Of a stretch of DNA of 7,693 nt, positions 6,609 to 7,693 are shown one piece after another (position 1 is the stretch's first letter; each line of letters begins with the position of its first letter). The notes beneath the pieces were generated by a model. That model did not search any database. It was not told the origin of the DNA and worked only from the letters and a program-made list of their open reading frames with translations. A program made the translations under genes and the position numbers. The DNA comes from Planctomycetota bacterium (GTDB taxonomy: Bacteria; Planctomycetota; Planctomycetia; Pirellulales; Pirellulaceae), in the NCBI GenBank assembly GCA_024277285.1, contig JAJRVM010000161.1:1-7693 (forward strand), read 5' to 3'.

Positions 6609-7693
6609 ATGAAGTTGTGGATTTCCCTGCTCGTCTTCATATGGTTCGGTACTACTGCATGGTTTGCTGCCGCAGCCACTGCTCAAGGACCTGCGGCGAG
6701 TCGATTCGCAGTGCTCGCCGGGATCTTATCGGTGCCAGAGCCTGTGTTTGATAGCGGAGTTATTTCGGCAAAAACCGATGGGCATGCGGTGAATGTGGAT
6801 ATCGATATTCGCGACGCTACGTCGCTTTATCTCGTAGTGACGGATGCTGGCGACGGAATCGCTTGCGATTTTGCAGATTGGGTCGACCTCCGGTTGATCA
6901 CAGCGGATGGCGAGGTCGATCTCCGGAAACGGAAGTGGCGGCAAGCAGAATCGAGCTGGGGGCAAGTTCGCATTGACAAGAACGCCGAGGGTGGGGCATT
7001 GCGTATTGCGGGGCGTAACGTGCAAGGAATCGGTACGCATGCCAACTCGCTGATCATATTCGATCTTCCCAAGGGAGTTGAACGTTTCAAAACGCTTGTC
7101 GGACTCGACACCCAGGGCACCGAAGAAGGACTGGGCTCGACGGTTCGATTTCTTGTCTACACGCAAGACCCCGGTGTTCAAATCGATCGCGCGGAGGTGA
7201 TGGACGACGATAACAAGGACTCAGGCAGTGTACGTAAGTTTGGCACGGACGGGTTTGCAAAGGCCGGCTTGGATAAAACGGGACGCGCGACCCCTGCCGA
7301 GAGTTTTCGTGTGGCCGAGGGGTTTCGCGCTGAGCTCGTCTATACGGTTCCACTTGAGACAGAGGGTTCATGGGTTTCGCTGGCAGTTGATCCGCAGGGA
7401 CGCCTGTTGGCCTCGGACCAGATTTCGGGACTCTATCGCATCACTCTTCCCGCAGTAGATCCGACACGGAAGCGGCCATTTATCGAACGGCTCGAAGTGA
7501 ACATTGGTGGAGCGCAAGGGTTGCTATTCGCGCACGACTGCCTCTATGCAGTGGTCAATGGCCGAGATCCAGGGCTGTATCGACTGAGCGATACAAACGG
7601 TGACGATCAGTTCGATCAAGAGGAGCGACTGCGGGCGATTGACGGAGTGGGCGAGCATGGTCCTCACGCGGTAATTCTTGGGCCAGACGGTGA
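6609..7693 (+). CDS. NPCBM-domain, propeller-type 'membrane-bound dehydrogenase' family protein (5' part, truncated by window end)
   Basis: 361 codons are visible with no stop. Residues 1-26 form a Sec signal peptide: MKLW, a hydrophobic stretch and a likely cut after ATA or ATAQ. Residues ~38-200 are an NPCBM (novel putative carbohydrate-binding module) domain. Marks are LYLVVTDAGDG (73-83), DWVDLRLI (90-97), the hallmark GIGTHANSLIIFDLP (140-154) and KTLVGLDTQG (161-170). From ~232, FRVAEGFRAELVY begins a beta-propeller of the kind seen in planctomycete 'membrane-bound dehydrogenase' proteins: VSLAVDPQGRLLASDQISGLYRI (256-278), a Ca-binding-like loop DTNGDDQFDQEE (328-339) and GEHGPHAVILGPDG (348-361). 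Full-length relatives often continue with HEAT repeats and a c-type heme domain, so these may lie beyond the window (inference). The start is chosen for the signal peptide. The ribosome site is weak: purine-rich GAAGAG at 6592-6597, 11 bases upstream. It is transcribed away from the ThuA operon. Confidence 0.9.
   Translation, partial: MKLWISLLVFIWFGTTAWFAAAATAQGPAASRFAVLAGILSVPEPVFDSGVISAKTDGHAVNVDIDIRDATSLYLVVTDAGDGIACDFADWVDLRLITADGEVDLRKRKWRQAESSWGQVRIDKNAEGGALRIAGRNVQGIGTHANSLIIFDLPKGVERFKTLVGLDTQGTEEGLGSTVRFLVYTQDPGVQIDRAEVMDDDNKDSGSVRKFGTDGFAKAGLDKTGRATPAESFRVAEGFRAELVYTVPLETEGSWVSLAVDPQGRLLASDQISGLYRITLPAVDPTRKRPFIERLEVNIGGAQGLLFAHDCLYAVVNGRDPGLYRLSDTNGDDQFDQEERLRAIDGVGEHGPHAVILGPDG

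Overview
The window most likely comes from a planctomycete (Planctomycetota, probably a Pirellulales-type lineage). This is inferred from family content. A Tat-exported Gfo/Idh/MocA oxidoreductase, a ThuA-domain protein, a secreted HEAT-repeat protein and an NPCBM/beta-propeller 'membrane-bound dehydrogenase' sit within 7 kb, a combination typical of the expanded carbohydrate-catabolism gene sets of that phylum. No rRNA, tRNA, CRISPR array, transposase or phage gene was recognised.

Layout: positions 1-221 are non-coding and hold two families of short imperfect repeats. Positions 222-636 (minus) look like a broken DUF4038/collagenase-like gene: a signal-peptide-like start, a change of frame, then an intact C-terminal domain, with the catalytic middle missing. 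Positions 729-5882 (minus) hold three complete genes in one direction, transcribed in the order ThuA-like fusion protein (4209-5882), Gfo/Idh/MocA oxidoreductase (2798-4150) and HEAT-repeat protein (729-2705). The gaps of 58 and 92 bases and a Shine-Dalgarno-like sequence before each gene suggest an operon. Positions 5883-6608 are a 726-base divergent intergenic region with a strong G-quadruplex motif, a tandem 13-mer, a spaced direct repeat and a GC palindrome. Positions 6609-7693 (plus) hold the first 361 codons of an NPCBM-domain protein that runs off the end of the window.

All four real genes, and the remnant, start with export signals (Sec or Tat), so the products probably act in the periplasm or at the cell surface. 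The likely theme is oxidation and breakdown of a carbohydrate. The NPCBM/propeller protein would bind and perhaps oxidise a glycan or sugar. The Gfo/Idh/MocA protein would carry out a nicotinamide-dependent redox or lyase-type step on a sugar. The ThuA protein and the HEAT scaffold would support this in ways not known. The substrate cannot be read from the sequence. The most unusual points are the ThuA-TIM-barrel fusion whose barrel half seems to have lost its metal ligands, the broken DUF4038 gene at the operon end, and the G-rich element between the divergent units.
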